Shown: positions 1 to 11,061 of the stretch, in pieces | How the letters are laid out: the number at the start of each line of letters is the position of its first letter | Numbering within the stretch: the stretch's first letter is position 1 | Source: Apostichopus japonicus | Taxonomy: Eukaryota > Echinodermata > Holothuroidea > Aspidochirotida > Stichopodidae | Assembly (NCBI RefSeq): GCF_037975245.1 | Contig: NC_092581.1 | Span: forward strand, 8,335,501 to 8,399,500 | DNA: 64,000 bases | Direction of reading: 5' to 3' | Made by a program: the position numbers and the translations under genes | Notes under the pieces: generated by a model | Database searches by the model: none | Told to the model about the DNA's origin: nothing | The model's input: the letters and a program-made list of their open reading frames with translations, nothing else

Positions 1-95
1 TTCTTTTTCTTTTCCCTTCCTTCCTCTCCTCCTCCTCTTTTCCCCCTCTTTTTTCCTTTTTTCTTCTCTTTTTATTCTCTCCTCTTTTTCTTACC
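1..95. repeat. Pyrimidine-rich low-complexity tract
   Basis: The stretch is almost purely C and T on the plus strand, with irregular CTTTT and CCTCC runs. No gene is visible in it. Confidence 0.8.
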
Positions 96-142
96 CGGGG
101 GGCGCGCGCCCCCAACGCCCCCCCCCCCTGGATACGCACCTG
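96..142. mobile_element. Right terminus of a hAT-like element, cut by the window edge
   Basis: A G/C homopolymer-rich stretch ends in GGATACGCACCTG, whose reverse complement CAGGTGCGTATCC has the CAGG-nGCGTA form seen at the complete hAT-type elements in this window. Its partner terminus would lie to the left, outside the window. This is inferred from terminus similarity only. Confidence 0.35.
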
Positions 143-382
143 ATAATCATTATCTTTGTAGTGTGGGAATGTGTGTGGTTTGTGATACCTTGCATCACTG
201 GTGAGCAAGATATTTTTAGGCACCAGCCTACACCTAAAAACTCCAGTTGTTCACGTTTAATAATGAAAGATGGTCTTCCCGGCAAACCTGTCCGACGGAT
301 TGGTGATGAGAATGAGTTACTCAAATCTGTCCAGTCACTGGCACTAATAATACCCATAGAAAATAGACGATTTGCTTCAACT

Positions 383-780
383 ATACTCTGAACGTCAGGG
401 AGTATTGCCTCGTATTCTTACTGAGCAATATCTCGGCATAAACTATGTAAATGTATTGCATACTCTGAACGACACCGTCAGGGGGTATTGCCCCGTATTC
501 TTACTGAGCAATATCTCGGCATAAAGTATAGTGTAGACATATTGTACACTCTGAACGACATCGTCAGGGGGTATTGCCTCGTATTCTTACTGAGCAATAT
601 CTCGGCATAAACTATGTAAATGTATTGCATACTCTGAACGACACCGTCAGGGGGTATTGCCCCGTATTCTTACTGAGCAATATCTCGGCATAAACTATGT
701 AAATGTATTGCATACTCTGAACGACACCGTCAGGGGGTATTGCCTCGTATTCTTACTGAGCAATATCTCGGCATAAAATA
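383..780. repeat. Tandem repeat, about 83-bp unit, five copies
   Basis: The phrase ACTCTGAACG recurs at about 385, 462, 547, 631 and 714, so the unit is about 77-84 bp. Each copy carries GTATTGC followed about 18 bases later by GCAATATC, a short inverted pair that could form a stem. Copies differ by only a few bases, so the array is young or homogenised. No coding frame is supported. Confidence 0.85.
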
Positions 781-1040
781 TGTAAACGGTATCGTTCTAT
801 TACAAAATCTGATCCACGGTACGTTAGATAGTTTTCAAACTATTGCAGATCAAACATTAAACGTTCGCTTATATACGTTAAAAGTTTTGCTTATATAACT
901 ATGGTAATATATTTAAGATGAAAGACGAGATGCAGCCATTTTCGAACACCCACATATTCATTACTTGTTGCTGCCGATCGCCTCAGATGGCATGCTTGAC
1001 ATCGCTAGTAAATAGCCAAGTCTGTGGTCATTCAAGTGGA
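781..1040. other. Spacer, nothing recognised
   Basis: AT-rich unique sequence between two tandem arrays. No gene, RNA or transposon terminus was recognised. Confidence 0.5.
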
Positions 1041-1445
1041 GTTCAGTGGTGAATTTATTTTGAACGGGAGGAATTTATTTTGGACGGGCCTTATTTTTGA
1101 CGGGAGGAACATTTTTGGACGGGATTTATTTCCGGGGGTGTTTTTTTTGTTAGGACGGGATGTGGGATAAGTTTATGTGACGGGGTAGACTTAGTTATTT
1201 ATTTTTGATGAAGAAAATTTATTTTGGATGGAATAAAGTAATTTTTATGTGATTTAATTTGGATGGAGTAAATTTATTTTGGATGGAGGAAATTTACTTT
1301 TGATGGAGAAAACTTATTTTTGATAAACTAAAAAAAAAATTGACGAAGACTTTTTTTTGTTGGATTGAGTAAATATATTTTAAATGGAGTAAATTTATTT
1401 TTGATGGAGAACATTTATTTTTGGTGTAGTTTATTTTTATATCTT
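1041..1445. repeat. Degenerate minisatellite of about 20-bp units
   Basis: The words TTTATTTTGGACGGG, then GATGGAGTAAATTTATTTT, recur roughly every 20 bases with many substitutions and small indels. The left part is the GGACGGG type and the right part the GATGGAG type, which looks like drift along an old array. Confidence 0.7.
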
Positions 1446-2573
1446 TTTTTTTTGCGGTAATGGCCGCCCACACAGTTGAGAGAGTACATGACTTATAATC
1501 TTAAGGTCACTTTGTTCCAATAGCGATATTTAACATTTCCTTTGATTGCTCATGCAGGATTTAATTTTCACGATCAGTTCTCTGTTGTTGATTTGCTTGT
1601 ATTATACACTACCAATACAAGGATGGGTTTCCCCTCAAATTTATTGTTGATAAGAATACTGTTCAACCGTAGAGCTGTAGTAAACAGAACTCTCTTATTA
1701 TGCCCTTAGGAATAAATTCATTTAATTTGGTAAGGTTACTAATCTTCAAACGTCAAACCAGGCAATTATTTCTATCGGAAAAATTACAAACTAAAACGAT
1801 TTTCTAATGAACCATTTAACCTAACTTAATTTATCAAAGAGCAATTTCCCTTAAGGTTAGGAGCCACTGCCAAGAAATTATCGAAGCATGAATAGGTGAG
1901 ATGATGAACTAAATGAACTGTGAAATGCGGAAATACAGAAAAGGTGACGTAACGACAGATTATATCATAACACCTAAGATGGGACATCCTACGGCTATCG
2001 AAAAGCAGAAAATTACCCTGATGTACTGCATGATTAAAACTGAAATTAAAACAACCGAAAAAATGAAGCTAATGTCGATCAGCTTCCGAATACCGTCATC
2101 CTCAGAGGACATGATATCGTGACGTAAACAATGGGTGGGGGAGGGGGGAGGGGGGAGCGGGGCTGGGAGATGGGTTGCGTGAAAACAATAACAGTAAACT
2201 ATCTAGAACAACACCCTATAGTGGATAGTTAGGAAGGACAAGTTCAAGCTTTGTGAACGCACAAACAATAGCCCTTCGTCACGATGATATAAACCATTAT
2301 ATACATTTAAGTTCATTAGTCAGTCTTGAGAAACTAAATCTAACAGGCCTACGTCATTTGTTACAAAATGTAATTACGTATACGGTTCCAAGGATATGCA
2401 TTTGCAGTTTTAATCACATAGATAACCATGTATGGGTAAAGGCGACATAATATGTCATAGTTACAGAACTAACCATCAATCATTAAGGCTTAATTACACA
2501 GTGTTCGTTCGACTGTGCTTCAAACCGACACATTATTATGCACATTTTGCGTATTTGGAGTGAGATCGCTGGG
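1446..2573. other. Intergenic sequence, no supported gene
   Basis: AT-rich sequence with only short open frames below 70 codons that lack recognisable domains, splice partners or signals. A G-rich patch lies at about 2133-2165. Confidence 0.5.
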
Positions 2574-2620
2574 CAGTGGCGTCCGGCGCGGGATGTCATA
2601 TGGAGGGGCGCCAAATTCAA
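2574..2620. mobile_element. Solo hAT-like left terminus
   Basis: CAGTGGCGTCCGG at 2574 resembles the left terminus CAGTGGCGTCGC of the element at 60105. No matching right terminus or duplication was found nearby, so this is probably a truncated copy. Confidence 0.35.
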
Positions 2621-3408
2621 AATTTTCTCCGAGTGATTGAGGTAGGGACATGATCCATTATGTAATGGCCAAAAATGGCTATGTTCTTCATATGCATATA
2701 TGAATCTAGATTGTTCTGAACTTGAATGTGACGGTGGACACCCGGCAGAAATGTTCCCTTCAATTTTGGAATGATACACCTTTACGCAACTTTATTTTAA
2801 ACAATTTAGTTTTTATCCATACCTATATGTAACAATGTCTTCGATAAAATTTAATAATTTAATTTATATTTTCGTGTTAAACTTAAGCCTACATTCTTGC
2901 TAAACTTCCTCTCTGTAGGCTCTCCTACATATGCAAATGTAATCTTCTAACATCTGATACATTTCAGGCTGTTGTTTTTAACCATTCAGCTGGCCCCCCT
3001 CAATGAAATGTTTAGCTCTGTAACTGCCCACCTCACGTCCTATTTGCATAATCAGTTGATATAGGGACTCACATAACCCCCACGCTTTTGTGGAATAATT
3101 TACAAGAAGCACGTAGGCATACTACTATACTCTATTAAGTGGTCGTCAGTGCCTACAAAGCGCAATACATGCCATAAGATATGTATCGTATGTTATTTAT
3201 TCGGTTGGCAAGACATCTACATGGGCGCTGGACTCGGGAAAGAGGACGAGGCGTTTGGGGAGCGATTGTCACTGCACATGTTTAAGAACTCGTCTCCCCG
3301 ACCCATCTCGAATATGGGCATCTATAATGTTATACCCATGTCGATCAGTATCGTAGCTGTCTGAACAACTTGCGGTCCACAGTCGTGTACAGTAACTGAA
3401 AACTATAC
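2621..3408. other. Intergenic sequence, nothing recognised
   Basis: No gene, RNA or complete mobile element could be supported. Confidence 0.45.
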
Positions 3409-3411
<3 letters not shown>

Positions 3412-3504
<93 letters not shown>

Positions 3505-3521
3505 TTATATATATATATATC
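3412..3521. repeat. (TA)n microsatellite
   Basis: An almost uninterrupted run of alternating T and A, broken once near 3499 by GTATATTT. Open frames of alternating Tyr and Ile across it are artefacts. Confidence 0.95.
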
Positions 3522-4660
3522 TGCTGGATCAGATTTAAGGCTTCTTCAATATTTGATCCGAGACTTTCCATAGTTTTCAGTTCTTTGCATTCATTGGTTC
3601 GAATACGTCACATAACTCGTAGCCCTCATCATTGGTTACTTCCGCTGCAGTTTTTACACACATAAGTTGGTATTATAACACTTGAAACATGAAAGTCCAA
3701 TAACGAATTTCATGTCGCAAGTTACGACAGACATTGATTTGACGGAAATGAAAAAAAAAATCTGATTTCGTCTTGATTTTTTCCCTTTATTATTCTCTAT
3801 TTTATTTCAAAGACATATTTACATAAATATTGACGTCAAACTCACTTGTTTGCGTTGTTTACTCTACAGTTTCTATAGTTGGTTAGGTTTATAAAGGTAT
3901 ATTATAAATGATTTTACTCTAATTATGATCACAGGATACCTTCAGATACTCACATCAATGGATCAAACACGAATACGTGCCTCTTCAAGGTCTCTAAATT
4001 ACCCCCAGGCAAACCAAAGTAAAGAACAAAAACTTCCCTTTTCCTTCATTTTCTTCTTTTTTACAGCAACGGCTGATAAACAATTTACTAATAACCATCC
4101 ATACCTAAACTATCTAATACCGAATAACAATAATCGTCGAAAATGGACAAACTTCAATCCACTTGAAAGAATAATTGGTTATTAGAAATTAATTTGTGTA
4201 CGTGATCAACAATAGTGTATGTATAATGATACCGCAGTGAAAATGAATAGACATTACGCATGCGTAGCACAAGGCGCTCGAAAACGGTTGTAAGGCTTGT
4301 ATAGGTCGTCTGCACTGGATGCGTGACGCAGTACCATAGCAAAGTTAAAGGTTGCCTAATATTCCTTCACCTTAAAGTATACGCTTGAAATTATAAGGCC
4401 GCACTAGTTTGTTACTTTTATTCAATTTTTATCAGATTTATTGAAGGATTGTAAAAGTATGTTGCTCTTCCAAACAAGCATCAGTACTTCTCATTGATCA
4501 ACCACACATTCATAGCATTATGCTATCTAGCCTTGCCCACCTAGAATATTATAATCGGGCTGGTACACACCATCAACAATGTTTATTGCAACCAGACACA
4601 GGATTAACAAGAGGGATTAATTTATTGAGTTGCAGATCTCATCTCCTTCATGACCTTATA
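3522..4660. other. Intergenic sequence, no supported gene
   Basis: AT-rich sequence with short unsupported open frames. A perfect TGACGTCA palindrome lies at 3831-3838. Nothing else was recognised. Confidence 0.45.
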
Positions 4661-4664
4661 CTCT

Positions 4665-5060
4665 TGGCATTCTAATTTGCTAAAAGTTAGTTTGAACTTG
4701 AACGGTCTTACGTTGTAGGAGGAGTTCGCGAGACATTTCCCCGCACAATTTAGACCAATTTGACCTTTGACATCAATTGACTTTCGTCCTCGACCCTAAA
4801 CACCAAGTAGTCTCATCATTCTCTGCGTATCTTGTGGTTAAATGACTTTTGCATATACGTTGACAAGCAGAAAATGGCCCAAAACCAATATTTAGGTTGA
4901 CTGACCTCTGACGTTAGACCTATGACGTCATCAATCACGAATGCACAAGTTTACATGATCAGGCACCTACACACCAAATTTGAACTTGATCGAATTTAGG
5001 GTTTAGGAGGTATTCGCGACACCCTTTTTCGCACAATTTAGGCCAATTTTATAGTTTACA
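4665..5060. repeat. Dispersed repeat with nuclear-receptor-like half sites
   Basis: The stretch contains recurring phrases such as GGAGTTCGCGA, CGCACAATTTAG, TGACCTTTGAC, TGACCTCTGAC and TATGACGTCATCAATCAC. The same phrases in the same order recur at 45340-45990. Within this block, the CGCACAATTTAG phrase occurs twice about 290 bp apart, so the family seems built from tandem units of about 290 bp. No coding capacity is seen. Confidence 0.7.
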
Positions 5061-5748
5061 TAGTCCGTTTGAAATTATCTGACAAGCGATTATTTTTAAA
5101 ATATATACTAATACCACCTATTTGGAATCCAAAATTTCCGAGCACCTTGTTCAAAACTTATACTCACTTGTGTCGCTCCTTTTATGCACTCAATAAAATT
5201 ATTGGAAATATTGGCATTTGTAGCTAGAGATGCACTCACTTCGGCGCTTGTTCATTCACTTGGATCTTAGCATTAGCAAAGTGAGTACGAGAGTATTTCA
5301 TAAACCTCATAATCCGTCGACTTTTTTATCTTTCTTCTAAAGTCCAAATGTTGCGCGGTAAACAATGAAAATAGTTGACAGATGTGGACTGTTCGTTACC
5401 CTTATTGGCCTTCACTATCCCATACCTTAACTAGTAATACCACAACGCCTTACTAAATACCACTTTCATCCTAAATGTCAAGTAATGGTGAGATTTAATA
5501 TTTGAAGTTTTTGTCATCAAACGTCACAATTTCGAGAAATAAGTCAACTTTTCAATACAAAAATGCCGCTTTGTCGTAGACATAGATTGATAGCGGAAGT
5601 TGTGAAATGAAATATTCGAATTTCGAAAATGATACGCCAAAATTTTGATATCAAAGTCGACATTTCGGTAACAAAAAGTTTCTGGTAAAAGTCCAGAGTC
5701 AGATTAAAAGAAAAAAAGACGAAATTTTGACATATCATCGAAATTATG
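5061..5748. other. Intergenic sequence, nothing recognised
   Basis: AT-rich unique sequence. A minus-strand open frame enters from the neighbouring minisatellite but has no recognisable content here. Confidence 0.45.
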
Positions 5749-5995
5749 TGATAAACACTGCCATTTCGATATAGATTCGATATAGATAAACACTGCCATT
5801 TCGATATGGATTCGATATAGATAAACACTGCCATTTCGATATGGATTCGATATAGATAAACACTGCCATTTCGATATAGATTCGATAAAGATAAACACTG
5901 CCATTTCGATATAGATTCGATATAGATAAACACTGCCATTTCGATATAGATTCGATATAGATAAACACTGCCTTTTCGATATAAATTTCGATATA
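5749..5995. repeat. 35-bp minisatellite, about seven copies
   Basis: Unit GATAAACACTGCCATTTCGA followed by TATAGATTCGATATA, 35 bp, repeated about seven times with only one or two base changes per copy. The unit length is not a multiple of three, and the minus strand reads through in more than one frame, so the apparent repetitive protein is an artefact of a stop-free unit. Confidence 0.9.
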
Positions 5996-6110
5996 GAAAG
6001 TCAAAACTTCGACATCGAATTCTCCAATTGGTATTTGAAAAGAATTTGTGTGCATCAGCATTCATGATGGAGGGCTTGTATCGGAAAATTGACCCCTCTA
6101 ATCCTGAAAA

Positions 6111-6145
6111 CGGAGCGACGCCCCCTGCAGGGACGTCACTAAGGT
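6111..6145. mobile_element. Two abutting hAT-like termini
   Basis: GCGACGCCCCCTG, the form of a right terminus, is followed at once by CAGGGACGTCACTA, the form of a left terminus. There is no spacer or visible target duplication between them. A possible right partner for the second terminus, TAGTGAGGACCCTG, ends at 6567, but the eight bases outside the two ends do not match. Confidence 0.4.
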
Positions 6146-6567
6146 TCGGGGAGGGGGGGGGGGTGGACTCAGAATGCATATATCTAACATACAAACTATC
6201 GATGGCCTCGACCAGTTCGGGTAATAAAAGGAAGTTCTACTGCAGAATAAACCAGATAGTCTTTCGAACATATAGTCTAGATACGATTAGGATGTTCGAC
6301 AAGAATTAGAACTAGTGACTCTGTCAAAAACGATGATCTGAAATCGAAATAATATGTGCAGGTCTAAGAGTTAACGATCTTATAAGATAAAATTGTAATT
6401 ATTTTCGTTATCTTATTATCATTGCTTAAACATTACGAGTTTTTTTTTACCTCAGATTTACCTCAGTGAACCGTGGCTCTTGCCCGACAGAGAAACATAT
6501 ATTTTTCTTGGGGGGGGAGGGTGATACACCCTACAGCCCACTCCCACCCCCCATAGTGAGGACCCTG
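6146..6567. mobile_element. Possible degraded hAT-like element body
   Basis: The stretch between CAGGGACGTCACTA and TAGTGAGGACCCTG includes G-run and C-run patches just inside both ends, as in the better elements of this window. The lack of a target-site duplication keeps this uncertain. Confidence 0.3.
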
Positions 6568-7157
6568 AATAGTCGTTGGTACACCACGGTCAGTCAATCT
6601 TCTTAACATTACAAATATAACCCAGCTTTTGTATGGATTTTTTGTCCAGTCGATATCTGGTAACTATTAGGTGTACTTTAATGAGTATCGTATAACCACA
6701 TACTTTAATTATCATAATCTTCCGGTATACAATCTGTCGTTTTGTTTTAACTTGATTAAATGCCACATGATCGAATCTGAAATGTCATCCTTCTTCATGT
6801 CCCTATAGCGGTTTGCGCTCAGAAGTAGCGATTAAGAAATTAAATTCTCGTTCTACGGCGAATTGCCTGTCTAGAAGTTGTCCTTCGCAATATTTATACA
6901 CGAACTCTGTCTTTGGTCGTGACATTATAACCGATCATTGACATAAAAACTCATCAAGTTTAGTGAACCGTCGCCCTCTCTTCAACTAAAGCAATTTAAG
7001 AAAACAAAATTAAACAAATGATATTTGTCAAGAATGACGTCATCAATGGTAAACGTATTCTACGATGACTACAGAATTCAATAAATTGTTTATGGTAAGT
7101 TGTTTTACCGATAATATTAAAAAGAAGTTTCACTTGTCTCAGTCTGTTGTATGGACC
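6568..7157. other. Upstream region of the secreted proline-rich gene
   Basis: No gene is seen. A perfect TGACGTCA (CRE-type) palindrome at 7035-7042 lies about 120 bp upstream of the TATA box of the following gene, a plausible but untested promoter element. Confidence 0.4.
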
Positions 7158-7164
7158 TATAAAA
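7158..7164 (+). promoter_or_regulatory. Candidate TATA box
   Basis: TATAAAA lies about 140 bp before the ATG at 7299, which predicts a start of transcription near 7188 and a 5' leader of about 110 nt. The agreement of TATA box, ORF and poly(A) signal is the main support for a real gene here. Confidence 0.5.
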
Positions 7165-7298
7165 GTCGATGGATGCAAGAGATATTTTCAGTCCTGCATG
7201 GCGATCGCTTCAGACAGAAGGAAGTTTTAACGGTCGGTAATGAGAACATTCGTGGTTATATCCTTTTCTTAGCCAATTAATTTGAAGCAGCTGCTCAG

Positions 7299-7850
7299 AT
7301 GGCAAATTTAAGCGTGTTACTAATACTATTTCTTATCTCGAGGCAGACTTATATTTCTCCAGTGCATGCGAAACAAGTCAGGGAGTTATTTAGGAAAGAT
7401 TTAAAGAAGATATTAGAAAAGATTATTCAAACTGAGCGATTGCAGTTGAAGAATTCAAAGGCAAAAACAGAAGAAGAAGAACATTATGCATTGGATGATT
7501 ATCCAGGCACCAGGCCTACTAAATCCATTGATAAGACAGGTTGGACATACGTTATAGGACCCCCAGACCCCCCAGATCTACCTCCTCCACCACAGTTTGC
7601 ATTTAAAGACCTGCCTTCGATTCCTCCACCAAGATATAAAAAGGATCAGACGATAAGAAATAAACCAGCATTCCAGTACTACAGAGCAGCTCTACCTGGG
7701 GTTAGAGATTGGGATGTTAGGCTCCAGCCAGCACCAGCCATTCCTGCCTTCCCAGAACTACCGGACTGGAACAATATTCTTAAAGCCCTCCGTCTGGACA
7801 CGCAGAATGGAGACAGCAGGCTAAAACGAACGGGAAATAGACGTTGGTAA
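7299..7850 (+). CDS. Secreted proline-rich protein, function unknown
   Basis: The 183-residue frame starts at an ATG with an in-frame TAA 21 bases upstream (7278-7280), so the N-terminus is well bounded. Residues 1-24 look like a signal peptide: a short polar start, a VLLILFLI core and a likely cleavage after VHA. A basic, probably helical stretch follows (about 25-60), then an acidic EEEE patch. Residues about 85-112 are rich in proline (PPDPPDLPPPP, SIPPPRY). The C-terminus ends in Lys-Arg and Arg-Arg pairs. There are no cysteines and no glycine before the basic pairs, so a typical amidated neuropeptide precursor is unlikely. A TATA box precedes it and AATAAA follows. I do not recognise the family; secretion is inferred from the leader alone. 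A GTAAGT just after the stop (7852) and a TTTTATAG near 7930 suggest a short 3' UTR intron. Confidence 0.6.
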   Translation: MANLSVLLILFLISRQTYISPVHAKQVRELFRKDLKKILEKIIQTERLQLKNSKAKTEEEEHYALDDYPGTRPTKSIDKTGWTYVIGPPDPPDLPPPPQFAFKDLPSIPPPRYKKDQTIRNKPAFQYYRAALPGVRDWDVRLQPAPAIPAFPELPDWNNILKALRLDTQNGDSRLKRTGNRRW

Positions 7851-8074
7851 AGTAAGTTCTTACTGTTTGGTTGTTTTCTTATTATTAATTTTATAATTGG
7901 TAGTTTTTTATTTTAATTTTTATTTTATAGATGTATAGAATCAAAAGTGGCAAAAAGAAAGAAACGCGTTCCATATTCAGCATATGTTTTAAGCCAGAAT
8001 TAATGTTATTTGACATGATTTTCACATTAACAATTACATTTGTGTAGCGCAACTCGTTCACTGAAGTTTCTGTG

Positions 8075-8080
8075 AATAAA
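8075..8080 (+). terminator. Poly(A) signal AATAAA
   Basis: Perfect AATAAA about 225 bp after the stop codon of the proline-rich gene, at a normal distance for a short 3' UTR. Confidence 0.55.
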
Positions 8081-8967
8081 GCAAGAAGGAATGAATTTAA
8101 AAAGGTACAACAGGAAACGTCTAATTTATATAATAATAATTAATAATTCGGCTAAGATGTGGCTCAGATGTGTAGGTAAGGTTCGTTGTAAGTCATACAT
8201 AAAGAAGAAAGTAGAAGAATATGATCAAACTGAGGCAGGCCTGCACAATTTGGTTGTAACGTATTGCGGGGCTGCTTATTTTGTTTCGTTCGCTCGAACT
8301 TGTTAAGCATTGTAAAAGTAGTTCTCATTATTGGGGACGTAATCGACAATACCTAGCAACGATTCATAATGAAAGTAAACAGTTGTGTTTGCGACGTAAC
8401 GTTTTCTGTAGCTGAAATTTCACGAGTAGAAAATATTTGGATTGCTTTCTTATAATGTTGTATCACATCAGCCTTGAATGTACCGCTCTTATGTACTTTG
8501 GAAACGAAAGTGAGTTTAGCACTATCCGGTGAAAACTTACAGAGAGGTTAAAACAAAGACCAATTTGTTGGAAACATACTATGTTAGTTTAGCTGAGTAA
8601 AGCACTATGCAATGTTAAACATACAGAGTAGCTATATCCAAGATAATATTCATGGAAACGTGAAATGTTAGGCTAGATGAGGTAATCACTATTGCCGGTA
8701 ATAATATATAGAGTGGCTAGAGTCCAGAGGTTAAATGAGCTCAACGCTACCCGGTGGTAACGTGTTCCCTCAGGTAATTACTAGCCCGTATAGCACTTTG
8801 CACACACCGTGTTACGTAATTCATAAGAAATACCGTTAGAATTTCCTCTCCATTTTGTCGTTTTTTCTTTGACGTATTTCAAGCCGACTACAAAATTACC
8901 AAAGACATCAGGTCACTCTCAAATCATTACTTCAAGATTTAATAAATAAGGACGTATTGAACCAAGT
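8081..8967. other. Intergenic sequence, nothing recognised
   Basis: AT-rich sequence without supported genes or repeats. Confidence 0.45.
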
Positions 8968-9060
8968 CAGTGGCGTCACGGGCATTGGAATTTAGGAAAA
9001 AATAGGGGCACAAAGTCAGCGGGGTTGAGCCCCTTCCCCCTTGAGTTTAGTTTTGTAGGT
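8968..9060. mobile_element. Solo hAT-like left terminus with G/C-rich interior
   Basis: CAGTGGCGTCACGGGCA at 8968 matches the terminus type of the element at 60105. It is followed by GGGGTTGAGCCCCTTCCCCC, also typical of those elements. No right end was found, so it is probably truncated. Confidence 0.4.
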
Positions 9061-10960
9061 GCCCAACAGCCAAATTTACCAGTATTTGTACCTTTTAAGT
9101 AAGCCTATTTCATGTGTACTATCCGGCAGTGTTGTTAGTGCATTATGGAAAGATCGTAGAAAACAGTCGAGTTTATAAAACTAAAACAATGACCATAATT
9201 TGATTACCTGACACTCACTCTATATACATATACCGTTGTCACAGAAACCAGCTGAGTGGTCCAGCAACGTTGTGAGGTACATCTATAGTTAGTAGAGGGG
9301 TCTAGGAGGGGGGGGGGGGGAGGGGAGCAGATGCATACTCCTGTCCCCAATATCAAAACTGCCCCTTTGCGCATGTTCAGTGGTAATTACGTCTTATGTA
9401 GAAGGGTTATTAGCATAAGGAAAGAGTAAAAGCTTAGAAGAAATCTCAATATTTTTAAGAATTCTGCTGTATTTGTGCTATAGTTCATGTCACTGTATAT
9501 GCGTGACCTTAATCAGCAATATTGCAGCAATATGAAACCTCACATCTGTGTGTTACCATCAGATGTTCAGTTCGTGAGCAATTCCTCTAGTCCAAGGTGC
9601 GAACAAATGTTGCGTTCACTGCATGAGTCGGACGTTTCCGCGACACTTATAAGCCACAACATTACTAGCCTGTGGTGAAAGAAACGTCACATATTCATGG
9701 TACTTGTAAGGCGCATTAGTAAACCATTGACCGGTCTCTGTATAAATCCCTCTCAGTAGTATGGCGAGGTAACATATATTATGAGTTTGAATGCATCGTT
9801 GATTTTATTTACGAACATCTGTTCGCTTTCCTTATTTGGGTTTTTCTTCATGTCTAGCATTTCCCACAACAATAGGGGGCAGGCCCACTATCTACTCTCA
9901 GATACAATACTGGTTTCACAGGCATCCACCCGATTGTCGCGAAAACATCTGTCATAAGCACACTAAAATACTTGAGTGCAGTTTAACATGATGAACAGTT
10001 TTCAAGTGGTTTGGGAAATAGTAGTAACTAGGCGGCAAAACTTAACACACATCGCATTTGACGCATGTGTGCCTCAGCCATGTAAGTTAAAGAAATTGTC
10101 TAACCATGGGTCATTGAGGGATTTCATTGCGTGTTGAATTCTGTGTTGAATCAGTGATAGGGTGAATCTTTCTGCACGACTAACTCTCTCAAACTACGTG
10201 CTTGATCATTACGAGGAAATCCTTCAAATGAAGTCAATATCGACCAATCGATATGCATAGACTGATTGAAACAATATCGAAGTTAAGTAAAATAATTCGA
10301 TCGTTTCTTTTGTATATTGAAAGTAATATACGCGTGTTGTCATCATAGACTGCGTCATACTGTTGTATGATGTCGTTATCTCCGATGTATAGGGGTGGTC
10401 AAAACGTCAAGAAACCTCAAACTCAAATAACGAGCAGAATTTTTATGCCAAAGTCAAAGGTTTCTTTCGTCAGAGTTTCATCAGATGAAAATTTTACTAA
10501 CTCAGTAAGTAATCCATAAGCCCTTGCGTCGCTTAAGCGTCGTAAAAATAACTGCTGATTATGATTATTATTATTATTAATATAGTTGGAAGTGTGATAG
10601 TACGAGAGTAAGACAGGGTTAGGAGAACGATTTTTTCTACTAATTCTTTATGATTTCATCGTTGAATTTAATGTACTGGTATAATCAAAAAAGGAAAAGA
10701 AAATATTGAAGAAAACCTCGGTGCATTCTTATTGCTATACGACGAGATATTTAGTCTCAGAAATGACACATTAAAATATTATCCAACTTAATAATAATAA
10801 CGTCACTTTGCATTTATTTACATAAATTATACTTGCTTATTTTAGCACAAAGGCAAAATAGCTCAACGGCAAATGGTCAAAGTTCCTTACATTTACAGTT
10901 GAACTTCTACTAGACAAATGTAGTCAGAATGATGGAAATGATAGCACCATTTTGCATCTT
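9061..10960. other. Intergenic sequence, no supported gene
   Basis: AT-rich sequence with a G homopolymer near 9308-9320 and a short (ATT)n run near 10560-10580. No coding or RNA gene was recognised. Confidence 0.45.
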
Positions 10961-10969
10961 ACCTAAATA

Positions 10970-11061
10970 AAATTTCTCCCCCCATAGTCCCCACCCCAGG
11001 ACGCACACCAGCAATATTTTTGTCCCCTTTCCATAAAATATCAACTCTGGCTACGTGCCTG
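10970..11061. mobile_element. Solo hAT-like right terminus
   Basis: The C-rich stretch ends in GGCTACGTGCCTG, reverse complement CAGGCACGTAGCC. This is the same form as the termini at 23036 and 32104. A matching left end was not found. Confidence 0.35.

Noticed and set aside
383-780. CRISPR array
   Set aside because: Units are whole tandem repeats without unique spacers, and the sequence is eukaryotic.
3269-3571. Tyr-Ile repeat protein
   Set aside because: It is a translation of (TA)n. The frames at 32408-32611 and 42841-43026 have the same cause.
5544-6194. 216-codon minus-strand frame
   Set aside because: Most of it reads through the 35-bp minisatellite, and other frames on the same strand are equally open.
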